This document shows, piece by piece, positions 1 through 5,467 of a stretch of DNA of 28,189 nt. Source of the stretch: a bacterium (GTDB lineage: Bacteria; SZUA-182; SZUA-191; JAJRXT01); assembly GCA_024277605.1 (NCBI GenBank), contig JAJRUU010000185.1, forward strand, positions 1 to 28,189, written 5' to 3'. A program made the translations under genes and the position numbers. A model generated the notes under the pieces. That model ran no database searches. It was not told the DNA's origin and was given only the letters and a program-made list of their open reading frames with translations. Position 1 is the first letter of the stretch, and the number at the start of each line of letters is the position of its first letter.

Positions 1-2
1 AT

Positions 3-119
3 GGCAGAAAAGGACAAGTGGGGTTCAGCATCTTCAGGGTTGGTATGAATGCTCTAAAATACCTGGGAGATACAATACTAAAAACAGTCTGGCTCCCCTT
101 ACTGGAACCTTTAACCTAA
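3..119 (+). CDS. C-terminal fragment of an unidentified protein (partial, 5' end outside window)
   Basis: An open frame enters from the left edge and stops at TAA 117-119, giving about 38 residues that end in ...WLPLLEPLT. The stretch KGQVGFSIFRVG followed by a hydrophobic segment loosely recalls C-terminal ends of DDE transposases, but the match is from memory and weak. A 7-bp inverted pair (TGTCCAC 123-129, GTGGACA 157-163) lies just downstream and could be part of a mobile-element end. Frame 2 is open over a similar length (to about 180), so even the reading frame is uncertain. Confidence 0.2.
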   Translation, partial: GRKGQVGFSIFRVGMNALKYLGDTILKTVWLPLLEPLT

Positions 120-230
120 AACTGTCCACGACTCAGTCTTTGATTGTGTTAACTTTGTGGACATTATGGGCGCCCTTATAAATTGCAACTATATCAGTCT
201 TCCTGACTGAGCAATTAATAATCGCTATTA

Positions 231-340
231 CCCGATCTATTCATAAATTCAGACTGTGTTCGCAAGACACCCCCTGTGAGATAAGGTTTATGAGCCAACG
301 TCCTAAAAGAAACAGGCTGTGCCTGCCAGAATTTTTCGGG
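231..340 (+). repeat. Dispersed structured intergenic repeat, copy 1 (short form)
   Basis: First of five copies of a conserved element that starts CCCGATCTATTCATAAA and ends in the hairpin-forming AATTTTTCGGG. The CATAAA near the start can pair with TTTATG about 45 bp later. CAGGC-TGT-GCCTG forms a second hairpin. In this copy the last hairpin is slightly decayed (CCAGAA instead of CCCGAA). It lies between the left-edge fragment and the peptide-binding protein gene. Confidence 0.85.
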
Positions 341-355
341 ATTAACCGCTTGCCG

Positions 356-384
356 TTGACAGGGCATGCAGTAGGTGCTACCAT
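356..384 (+). promoter_or_regulatory. Possible sigma-70 promoter for the peptide-binding lipoprotein gene
   Basis: A perfect -35 hexamer TTGACA (356-361), a 17-nt spacer and TACCAT (379-384, 4/6 to consensus). It would start transcription near 391, about 118 nt before the GTG start. A terminator-like palindrome lies between them at 461-475. Called by eye only. Confidence 0.35.
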
Positions 385-453
385 TTAACCTGACTTATTC
401 GGGTGTTATTAGCAGGCAGTCCTGTTTCTATATAGTAGATTTTTTGGCAAGCG

Positions 454-491
454 TTGGGGGGGGATATCCCATTTTTCAAGATACCCTTATG
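454..491 (+). repeat. REP-like palindrome with T run, site 1
   Basis: TTGGGGGG, then the palindrome GGGATATCCC (461-470), then ATTTTTCAAGATACCCTTATG. The tail TTTTTCAAGATACCCTWATGAG recurs almost exactly at 2409-2430, and in a variant form on the minus strand near 10,500. Hairpin plus T run resembles an intrinsic terminator, here in the leader of the downstream gene, where it could attenuate transcription. Confidence 0.6.
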
Positions 492-508
492 AGAAACTCA
501 GGTAAAAA

Positions 509-2074
509 GTGCTATTATTTTTAAAAAATCAGCTGTTGTTCTGCTTTCTGATCTGTCTATTGCCAACCCTTATTCTATCCTGTACCCCTGAGCCAAAGAC
601 GGATTCAGAAACACTTACTATCGCCTTAGAAGCCAGTCCCACCAATCTGGACCCCCGCAAGGCGACTGACGTGGCTTCAGCCAGGGTTACGCAGCTTGTA
701 TTCTCCGGGCTGCTTAAAAAAGACCAGCAATCAAATTTAGTGCCTGATGTGGCGCTTTCCTGGGAGCAACCGGATAGCACCACCTACATGTTTCACCTGC
801 GGCAGGGGGTAACGTTCCATGACGGATCAAGCCTCACCGCCCGGGATGTAAAATACACCTTTTTATCCATAATGGACCCAGCCTTTAAATCCCCCCGCCG
901 CGGTAGTTTCGAAGAGCTGAAACAGATTGAGGTGCTGGATGATTACACGGTTAAATTTATATTAAAAAAACCTTTTGCCCCGTTTTTGATAAATATGACG
1001 CTGGGAATAGTCCCGGCACATGCCGCCCAAGCAGTGGAGGGGGAGTTCTCGCGTAAACCGATAGGCAGCGGCCCGTTTAAGTTAATAGACTGGCAAGCTG
1101 ACGAGAAACTGGTATTTAGCGCATTTACACAATATTACGCCGATGCGCCAAAACTGAAGCGCATTATTTACAAGATCGTGCCTGAGGATACGGTACGCCT
1201 GCTGGGACTGGAAAAGGGCTCGGTGCAGCTGGTACAGAATTCTATCCCCACTGACCTGTTGCCGCGCCTGAAGGCTAATCCCAAGCTTAAAGTGATCACC
1301 TCACCCAGCACAACCTATGCCTACATTGGGTTTAATATGGAAGACCCCATGCTGAGCAAAAAGCGGGTACGTAAAGCCCTGGCCCTGGCAATAGACCGCC
1401 CGGCCATTATAAAGCATCTGCTGGGAGGCCTGGCTACTCCGGCTAATAGCCTGCTGCCGGAAACCCATTGGGCCTATGAAGCACAACTTACCAGCTATAG
1501 TTATGATCTGGCGCAAGCCCGTAAGTTACTGGATGAGGCCGGATTTGCCGACCCTGACGGCGATGGGCCGCAGCCTCGCTTTCGGTTAAGCTATAAAACC
1601 TCGCAAAATGAACAGAGTCGCCGCATAGCTGAAGTGCTTCAACACCAGTGGCAAAAGCTGGGCATAGAGGTGGATGTGAGAAGTTATGAGTGGGGGACTT
1701 TCTTCGCCGATATAAGCGCCGGTAATTTTCAGCTATACAGCCTGCAATGGGTGGGCATCACCGAGCCTGATATTTATTATTATATCTTTCACTCCTCATC
1801 CATCCCGCCCCAGGGAGCTAACCGCGGTAAATACATAAACCCGGAATTAGATAAGCTGCTGGAGGAAGGGCGCAATACGCTGGATACCGACAAACGGAAG
1901 GCTGTGTACAGCCGGGTGCAAAAGCTTCTTGCCGATGATCTGCCTTATATCAGCTTGTGGCATATGATGAATGTAGTGGCTATGCAAAAAGAGGTACAGG
2001 GGTTTGTGCCCTATCCCGCCGGGGACTTTACTTCGCTTAAGGATGTGTATATCAAAGCAGTTGCTAAAGACTAA
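509..2074 (+). CDS. ABC-transporter peptide/oligopeptide-binding lipoprotein (SBP_bac_5 family)
   Basis: 521 residues, the usual length for DppA/OppA-type solute-binding proteins. A short hydrophobic signal (residues 5-24) ends in the lipobox-like LILSC, so Cys25 is the likely lipidated residue and the protein would sit on the outer face of the cytoplasmic membrane. Family signatures include the early ...SPTNLDPRKATD..., then LRQGVTFHDGSSLTARDVKYTF with the usual Gly/His/Asp pattern, and a C-terminal region matching the peptide-cleft lobe. The start is a GTG with AGG 6 nt upstream. ATG 489 lies in another frame and meets a stop at once. No permease or ATPase genes are adjacent, so it is an orphan binding protein in this window. 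The substrate could be di/oligopeptide, nickel chelate or sugar oligomer; sequence alone does not decide. Confidence 0.9.
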   Translation: MLLFLKNQLLFCFLICLLPTLILSCTPEPKTDSETLTIALEASPTNLDPRKATDVASARVTQLVFSGLLKKDQQSNLVPDVALSWEQPDSTTYMFHLRQGVTFHDGSSLTARDVKYTFLSIMDPAFKSPRRGSFEELKQIEVLDDYTVKFILKKPFAPFLINMTLGIVPAHAAQAVEGEFSRKPIGSGPFKLIDWQADEKLVFSAFTQYYADAPKLKRIIYKIVPEDTVRLLGLEKGSVQLVQNSIPTDLLPRLKANPKLKVITSPSTTYAYIGFNMEDPMLSKKRVRKALALAIDRPAIIKHLLGGLATPANSLLPETHWAYEAQLTSYSYDLAQARKLLDEAGFADPDGDGPQPRFRLSYKTSQNEQSRRIAEVLQHQWQKLGIEVDVRSYEWGTFFADISAGNFQLYSLQWVGITEPDIYYYIFHSSSIPPQGANRGKYINPELDKLLEEGRNTLDTDKRKAVYSRVQKLLADDLPYISLWHMMNVVAMQKEVQGFVPYPAGDFTSLKDVYIKAVAKD

Positions 2075-2087
2075 TGGGCACCCTGAA

Positions 2088-2262
2088 CCCGATCTATTCA
2101 TAAGCTCAGACTAGATTCGCCAGACCCCTTGTGAGATAAGGTGCATGAGCCAACGCCCAATAAAACTTTATTTACCCGAGGCGGCAGGAGCAGGATGCTG
2201 ATAAATCTATGTTTTTCAAGTAAATGCCGATTTCCCCTTAACAAGACCCGAATTTTTCGGGT
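2088..2262 (+). repeat. Dispersed structured intergenic repeat, copy 2 (long form)
   Basis: Shares the first ~73 bp with the other copies (CCCGATCTATTCATAA ... GAGATAAGG ... GAGCCAACGCCC). It then carries a ~100-bp extension seen otherwise only in copy 4 (AATAAA ... CCCGAGGCGGC ... AACAAGACCC). It closes with the perfect hairpin ACCCGAA-TTT-TTCGGGT. It begins 14 bp after the stop of the peptide-binding protein gene. Confidence 0.85.
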
Positions 2263-2273
2263 GAAAAATTGCC

Positions 2274-2387
2274 TTTTCGCCCAAGCTCTGCGTTACGTTA
2301 AAAATTTAATCCTCGGAATATCAAACATATACCTGCGGTTAAATTTTTCGCATGGCCACATGTGGCTGCCTTGATCTTGAACGAAAA
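2274..2387. repeat. Structured intergenic element: nested inverted repeats (possible three-way junction)
   Basis: Three nested or adjacent inverted repeats occupy this stretch. The outer arms are TTTTCGCCCAAG (2274-2285) and CTTGAACGAAAA (2376-2387), complementary except for two positions. An inner pair AAAAATTTAATCC (2300-2312) and GGTTAAATTTTT (2337-2348) is complementary with one bulged T. A perfect 12-bp palindrome GCCACATGTGGC lies at 2355-2366. No credible gene was seen. It could be a mobile miniature element or a structured RNA; there is no second copy in the window. Confidence 0.6.
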
Positions 2388-2394
2388 TTTTAAA

Positions 2395-2430
2395 GGGGGC
2401 ATGTCCCCTTTTTCAAGATACCCTAATGAG
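2395..2430 (+). terminator. REP-like palindrome and probable intrinsic terminator, site 2
   Basis: GGGGGCATGTCCCC (2395-2408, one G-T wobble) is followed by TTTTTC, giving a GC-rich hairpin and U tract in + orientation. The tail CAAGATACCCTAATGAG matches site 1. It would terminate transcripts of the upstream peptide-binding protein gene before they run into the oppositely oriented release-factor-like gene. Confidence 0.6.
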
Positions 2431-2448
2431 TGTCTTTAATGTCCTCAA

Positions 2449-2859
2449 TCATTCATCTGTTATCGCGCCCACACTTTGGCGCTGCTTTTTCTTCTCGGCC
2501 TGCAGTTTTTTATCCCTTAATATTTTCTCTTTAGCCCGTTTCGACCTTTTTCGTTTCTGCCGTTTTAGCTTCTCTATTTCTTTTATGCGCGCACTTTCCC
2601 GCCCCAGTATCTGATCTTCTATCTTTTGCACCAGCAGCCGCCTGGCAAAAAAGCGGTTTAAGGCTTGCGATCTTTCTCTTTGAACCTTAACTTCAATCCC
2701 AGTGGGCACATGTTTTAGGTAAACACAGCTGGCGGTTTTGTTTACCTTTTGCCCTCCCTTACCACTTGAGCGGATAAATTTCTCGATAATATCATCTTCG
2801 GCTATACCCAACTCCTGCATACGGGAGAGTAAGGCTTTATCCTTTTCAGCGGTTACCAT
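2449..2859 (-). CDS. ArfB-like peptide chain release factor homologue (GGQ domain only)
   Basis: 136 residues. It carries the class I release-factor catalytic core with GGQ at residues 35-37 in SSGKGGQKVNKTAS and the usual RSQALNRFFARR helix. It lacks the stop-codon recognition domain. A long Lys/Arg-rich C-terminal tail (about residue 90 to 128) follows. This is the layout of ArfB/YaeJ and C12orf65-type factors, which enter stalled ribosomes with the basic tail in the empty mRNA channel and hydrolyse peptidyl-tRNA. Repeat copy 3 starts 6 bp upstream of the ATG and no good Shine-Dalgarno is visible. The neighbour upstream (zinc-ribbon gene) is in the same orientation but separated by the repeat. 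Confidence 0.85.
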   Translation of the reverse strand: MVTAEKDKALLSRMQELGIAEDDIIEKFIRSSGKGGQKVNKTASCVYLKHVPTGIEVKVQRERSQALNRFFARRLLVQKIEDQILGRESARIKEIEKLKRQKRKRSKRAKEKILRDKKLQAEKKKQRQSVGAITDE

Positions 2860-2864
2860 TTTAT

Positions 2865-2973
2865 CCCGATCTATTCATAAATTCAGCCTGGGTTTGCAAG
2901 ACATCCCTTGCGAGATAAGGCTTATGAGCCAACGTCCTGAAGAAACAGGCTGTGCCTGCCCGAATTTTTCGGG
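2865..2973 (+). repeat. Dispersed structured intergenic repeat, copy 3 (short form)
   Basis: Very close to copies 1 and 5: CCCGATCTATTCATAAA ... GCAAG-acatcc-CTTGC ... TTATGAGCCAACGTCCTGAAG, then CAGGC-TGT-GCCTG and CCCGAA-TTT-TTCGGG. It fills almost the whole gap between two minus-strand genes, and its orientation is opposite to them. Confidence 0.85.
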
Positions 2974-2987
2974 TATAGCCAGACAGC

Positions 2988-3494
2988 TCAATTTTGGACC
3001 TTATTCATCAGGTAACTAAGACTTAAGAATTTGGTATACTTTCCGATAGCCGCTGTCCTGGCTTTTTTATACCCAACATCGTCCATCAGTTGTTCATATT
3101 CGGGAATATCGGCAAGCAGTTTTTCATTATACGATTTCCTTTCCGGCTCACTCATAAAGCTATTACTAATGGCTTTAAGTTCACCGGAATCAAGAAAGAA
3201 ACCGCCGCACAGATAGCATTCATCAACATTTGCTTCCTTCGATGATTGATACTTATGGATATGCATAGGTTTATTGCACTTAGGGCAGTTGATTCGACTG
3301 CGATTTTCATCATTCTCCCTGGGATGGTTAAGCGCTGCTTTAAGCACATTCCCAAAGCCCTCATCCGACTCATCTAATCTTCGTATCTCCCCCCAGTCAA
3401 ACCATATCCCTTTGCATCCATGCTCACACACATCTACTTTTACACCGCCGAAATCCTTTTCCAACATAATATTATTACACACAGGACATTTCAT
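2988..3494 (-). CDS. Double zf-TFIIB zinc-ribbon protein
   Basis: 168 residues with two related zinc ribbons: CPVC (residues 3-6) paired with a CxxxC around 23-27 followed by GIWFDWGE, and CPKC around 70-73 paired with CYLC followed by GGFFLDSGEL. The CPxC...C..C(G/K)G(I/F)(W/F)(F/L)D.GE pattern is that of the zf-TFIIB family (PF13453), whose members bind zinc but have no settled function. The C-terminal 60 residues are charged and helical-looking. An AGGGGGT sequence lies 5 nt before the ATG on the minus strand, so the start is well supported. Its stop lies 14 bp from repeat copy 3. Confidence 0.8.
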   Translation of the reverse strand: MKCPVCNNIMLEKDFGGVKVDVCEHGCKGIWFDWGEIRRLDESDEGFGNVLKAALNHPRENDENRSRINCPKCNKPMHIHKYQSSKEANVDECYLCGGFFLDSGELKAISNSFMSEPERKSYNEKLLADIPEYEQLMDDVGYKKARTAAIGKYTKFLSLSYLMNKVQN

Positions 3495-3508
3495 AATATA
3501 CCCCCTAA

Positions 3509-3683
3509 CCTGATCTATTCATAAATTTAGTCTGAGTTTGCCTGACATCCCCCGTGAGATAAGGTTCATTAGCCAACGTCCAATAAAGCTATGTTTGCCC
3601 GAGGCGGCTGATAAGGAAGCTGACAAACCTATAATTTCAACTAATTATCGATTTGCGCATAACAAGACCTGAATTTTTCGGGT
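3509..3683 (+). repeat. Dispersed structured intergenic repeat, copy 4 (long form)
   Basis: Same 73-bp head as the other copies (CCTGATCTATTCATAAA ... GAGATAAGGTTC ... AGCCAACGTCC). It is followed by the long extension shared with copy 2 (AATAAA ... CCCGAGGCGGC ... ATCGATTTG ... AACAAGACC) and the terminal GAATTTTTCGGGT. It lies upstream of the minus-strand zinc-ribbon gene and of the plus-strand methyltransferase gene. Confidence 0.85.
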
Positions 3684-3753
3684 TAAACCATACAGACATA
3701 TTAACATTTTTAATCTTTTCTTTCAAGATTGACCGGCTATACATTAATCGCCT

Positions 3754-3783
3754 TTGGCAATTGCCTTAATTCTGTGATATGCT
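3754..3783 (+). promoter_or_regulatory. Possible extended -10 promoter for the methyltransferase gene
   Basis: TTGGCA (3754-3759), an 18-nt spacer and TATGCT (3778-3783) preceded by TG at 3775-3776, i.e. an extended -10. A perfect 10-bp palindrome GGCAATTGCC (3756-3765) overlaps the -35 and could be an operator. The rest of 3684-3847 is AT-rich and I see no gene in it. Confidence 0.4.
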
Positions 3784-3847
3784 GTGCATCTTGTTATTAT
3801 CTTACTAAGGCGGTGTTTATACCTTAAGCTGCCTCAAGGGAAATATC

Positions 3848-4594
3848 ATGCATGAGTTAGGCAAGAAAACAGACGAGACCCAATATTGGATAAAAAGGCA
3901 TGAAGTAAGCAACGGTACACTGGCGGCAGTAGGCCAGAAAAGTTATTCCGATAAAGCAAATTATTATATATATAAACTGACATTAGAAAGGTATGATATT
4001 ATCCTGGATCAGCTTAAATTTTCAAAACCATTAGTAAGCGTATTGGATGCAGGTGGTGGAAAGGGCGCTTTTCTGGATCTATTTTTAAAAAGAAAATATG
4101 ACGTCACCCTGGTTGATATTTCGCCGATAGCTATAGAAAACCTAGAAACTCTTTATGGTAACCGAGTAAATATGAGTACAAACGACTTAGCGAATTTGCC
4201 CTTAAATCAACGCTATGATATAGTTCACTGCTTTGATGTTTTATACCATATCCTGGACAATAAAAAATGGGCTAAGGTTTTGGAGAATTTCTCCCGTATC
4301 GCCAATAGATATATCATTCTCCATGAGCGTTTCCTTAGGCGAAGACCGATTGTTTTATCAAAACATATTAAATTCAGGTCATATGAAACAACTACCCAAA
4401 AGCTTCAAGAACTGGGTTTTAGGGAGATAAATACTATCGCAACCCATTTTTGGGGGTGTAGACTTTTAAGCTATAGGCTAGCGGGGTTTTCCCCACAATT
4501 TTTTTACAATATCGACAAACTGACGCTAGGTTTTTTGGACAAAAGGGGAAATAAGTGGGGTTCTTACCATATAAAGGTCTTTGAAAAGTCCTAA
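3848..4594 (+). CDS. Class I SAM-dependent methyltransferase
   Basis: 248 residues. The Rossmann-fold SAM site is clear: motif I VLDAGGGKGAF near residues 64-74, the acidic loop TLVDIS about 20 residues on, and YDIVHCFDVLYHI as motif IV around residue 120. It belongs to the broad Methyltransf_11/23/25 group. The acceptor substrate cannot be read from the sequence. AAGGGA about 8 nt upstream supports the ATG. The gene is visibly richer in A/T and AT-ending codons than the genes downstream of 5.4 kb, which may reflect separate acquisition. Repeat copy 5 begins directly after its stop codon. Confidence 0.85.
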   Translation: MHELGKKTDETQYWIKRHEVSNGTLAAVGQKSYSDKANYYIYKLTLERYDIILDQLKFSKPLVSVLDAGGGKGAFLDLFLKRKYDVTLVDISPIAIENLETLYGNRVNMSTNDLANLPLNQRYDIVHCFDVLYHILDNKKWAKVLENFSRIANRYIILHERFLRRRPIVLSKHIKFRSYETTTQKLQELGFREINTIATHFWGCRLLSYRLAGFSPQFFYNIDKLTLGFLDKRGNKWGSYHIKVFEKS

Positions 4595-4704
4595 CCTGAT
4601 ATATCCATAAACTCAGACTATGTTCGCAAGACACCCCTTGCAAGATAAGGTTTATGAGCCAACGTCCTGAAGAAACAGGCTGTGCCTGCCCGAATTTTTC
4701 GGGC
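4595..4704 (+). repeat. Dispersed structured intergenic repeat, copy 5 (short form)
   Basis: Starts on the base after the TAA of the preceding gene: CCTGATATATCCATAAA ... GCAAG-acaccc-CTTGC ... TTTATGAGCCAACGTCCTGAAG. It has CAGGC-TGT-GCCTG and the best terminal hairpin of the set, GCCCGAA-TTT-TTCGGGC. It ends 13 bp before the next ATG, so it forms nearly the entire spacer between the two methyltransferase genes. Confidence 0.85.
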
Positions 4705-4717
4705 TAAAAACATTATT

Positions 4718-5467
4718 ATGTCATCTAAAGAATTTTATAGGAACTGGACTGATTCCGAAAATCATCCATTAGGGTTGATCAAGCAGTCAAGGCGCCTGGC
4801 GGTAATAAAGGATTTCTTAAACAAAAGCAACTCCGATAAGCTGTTGATTGTTGGCTGCGGTTTTCAATCAGATATATTTATTTCAACTGCCGGGGGAGAT
4901 CAACCAGATAAAGGAATTATAATTGCTTTTGATTTATCTTACAAACGGGTTGCCCTTGCCAGAGCAAATTGCAGCGCCAACAAGTATTTAGTCGCCGATG
5001 CCCAACATTTACCATTTAAAAACAACTCGTTTAGTTGTATAATCTGTAGTGAGGTATTGGAGCACTTAACTGATCCCCGAGAAGCTATCCTGGAATTTCA
5101 TCAGGTATTATGTGGTAATGGGCATTTGATAGTTACTACTCCCAATTGGGTTTCATGGTATGGCCTGGCCCGAAAGGCGGCTGAGCTTATCCTGAATGAG
5201 CCGGTGACCAGCGCCAATCAACCCATAGATAATTGGTATACTTTCAAGCGCTTAAAAAAACTGGTGATGTATAAATTCAAGATTGAATCACAGCGTGGAG
5301 TTTGGTATTTCCCCCCCACTGGTCGGGGAATGAAGGTGATTCCCGGTCAGATAACTGTGCCGATGTACCGGTTATTTCAACCCATTGAACGGTTATTAGA
5401 GAGAATACTGCCTCATTGCGGCCACATGTTGGCCATATGGTGTATAAAGAGGGATGAAAATGGCTGA
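4718..5467 (+). CDS. Class I SAM-dependent methyltransferase (Methyltransf_11-like)
   Basis: 249 residues from the ATG at 4718. An upstream in-frame GTG (4682) lies inside repeat copy 5 and would add 12 repeat-encoded residues, so I prefer 4718, although no Shine-Dalgarno precedes it. LLIVGCGFQSDI is motif I with the usual third glycine replaced. AFDLS is the acidic loop, VADAQHLPF is motif III and SCIICSEVLEHLTDP is motif IV, the classic Methyltransf_11 signature. The C-terminal part (YTFKRLKKL...) resembles methyltransferases found beside glycan and lipid pathway genes. The last 8 bp overlap the next gene, so the two are probably translationally coupled, and the methyltransferase may act in the same pathway as the membrane glycosyltransferase-like protein. 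Confidence 0.85.
   Translation: MSSKEFYRNWTDSENHPLGLIKQSRRLAVIKDFLNKSNSDKLLIVGCGFQSDIFISTAGGDQPDKGIIIAFDLSYKRVALARANCSANKYLVADAQHLPFKNNSFSCIICSEVLEHLTDPREAILEFHQVLCGNGHLIVTTPNWVSWYGLARKAAELILNEPVTSANQPIDNWYTFKRLKKLVMYKFKIESQRGVWYFPPTGRGMKVIPGQITVPMYRLFQPIERLLERILPHCGHMLAIWCIKRDENG

Noticed and set aside
2141..2374. 77-residue plus-strand frame
   Set aside because: It runs through repeat copy 2 and the nested inverted repeats, has no Shine-Dalgarno and resembles no protein family I know.
231..4704. Could the five regularly recurring repeats be a CRISPR array?
   Set aside because: The copies are 110-174 bp, separated by whole genes, and vary in sequence. There are no short unique spacers and no cas genes.
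4682..4717. GTG 4682 as the start of the second methyltransferase
   Set aside because: It would add 12 residues encoded entirely by repeat copy 5 and its edge. The ATG at 4718 gives a natural N-terminus.
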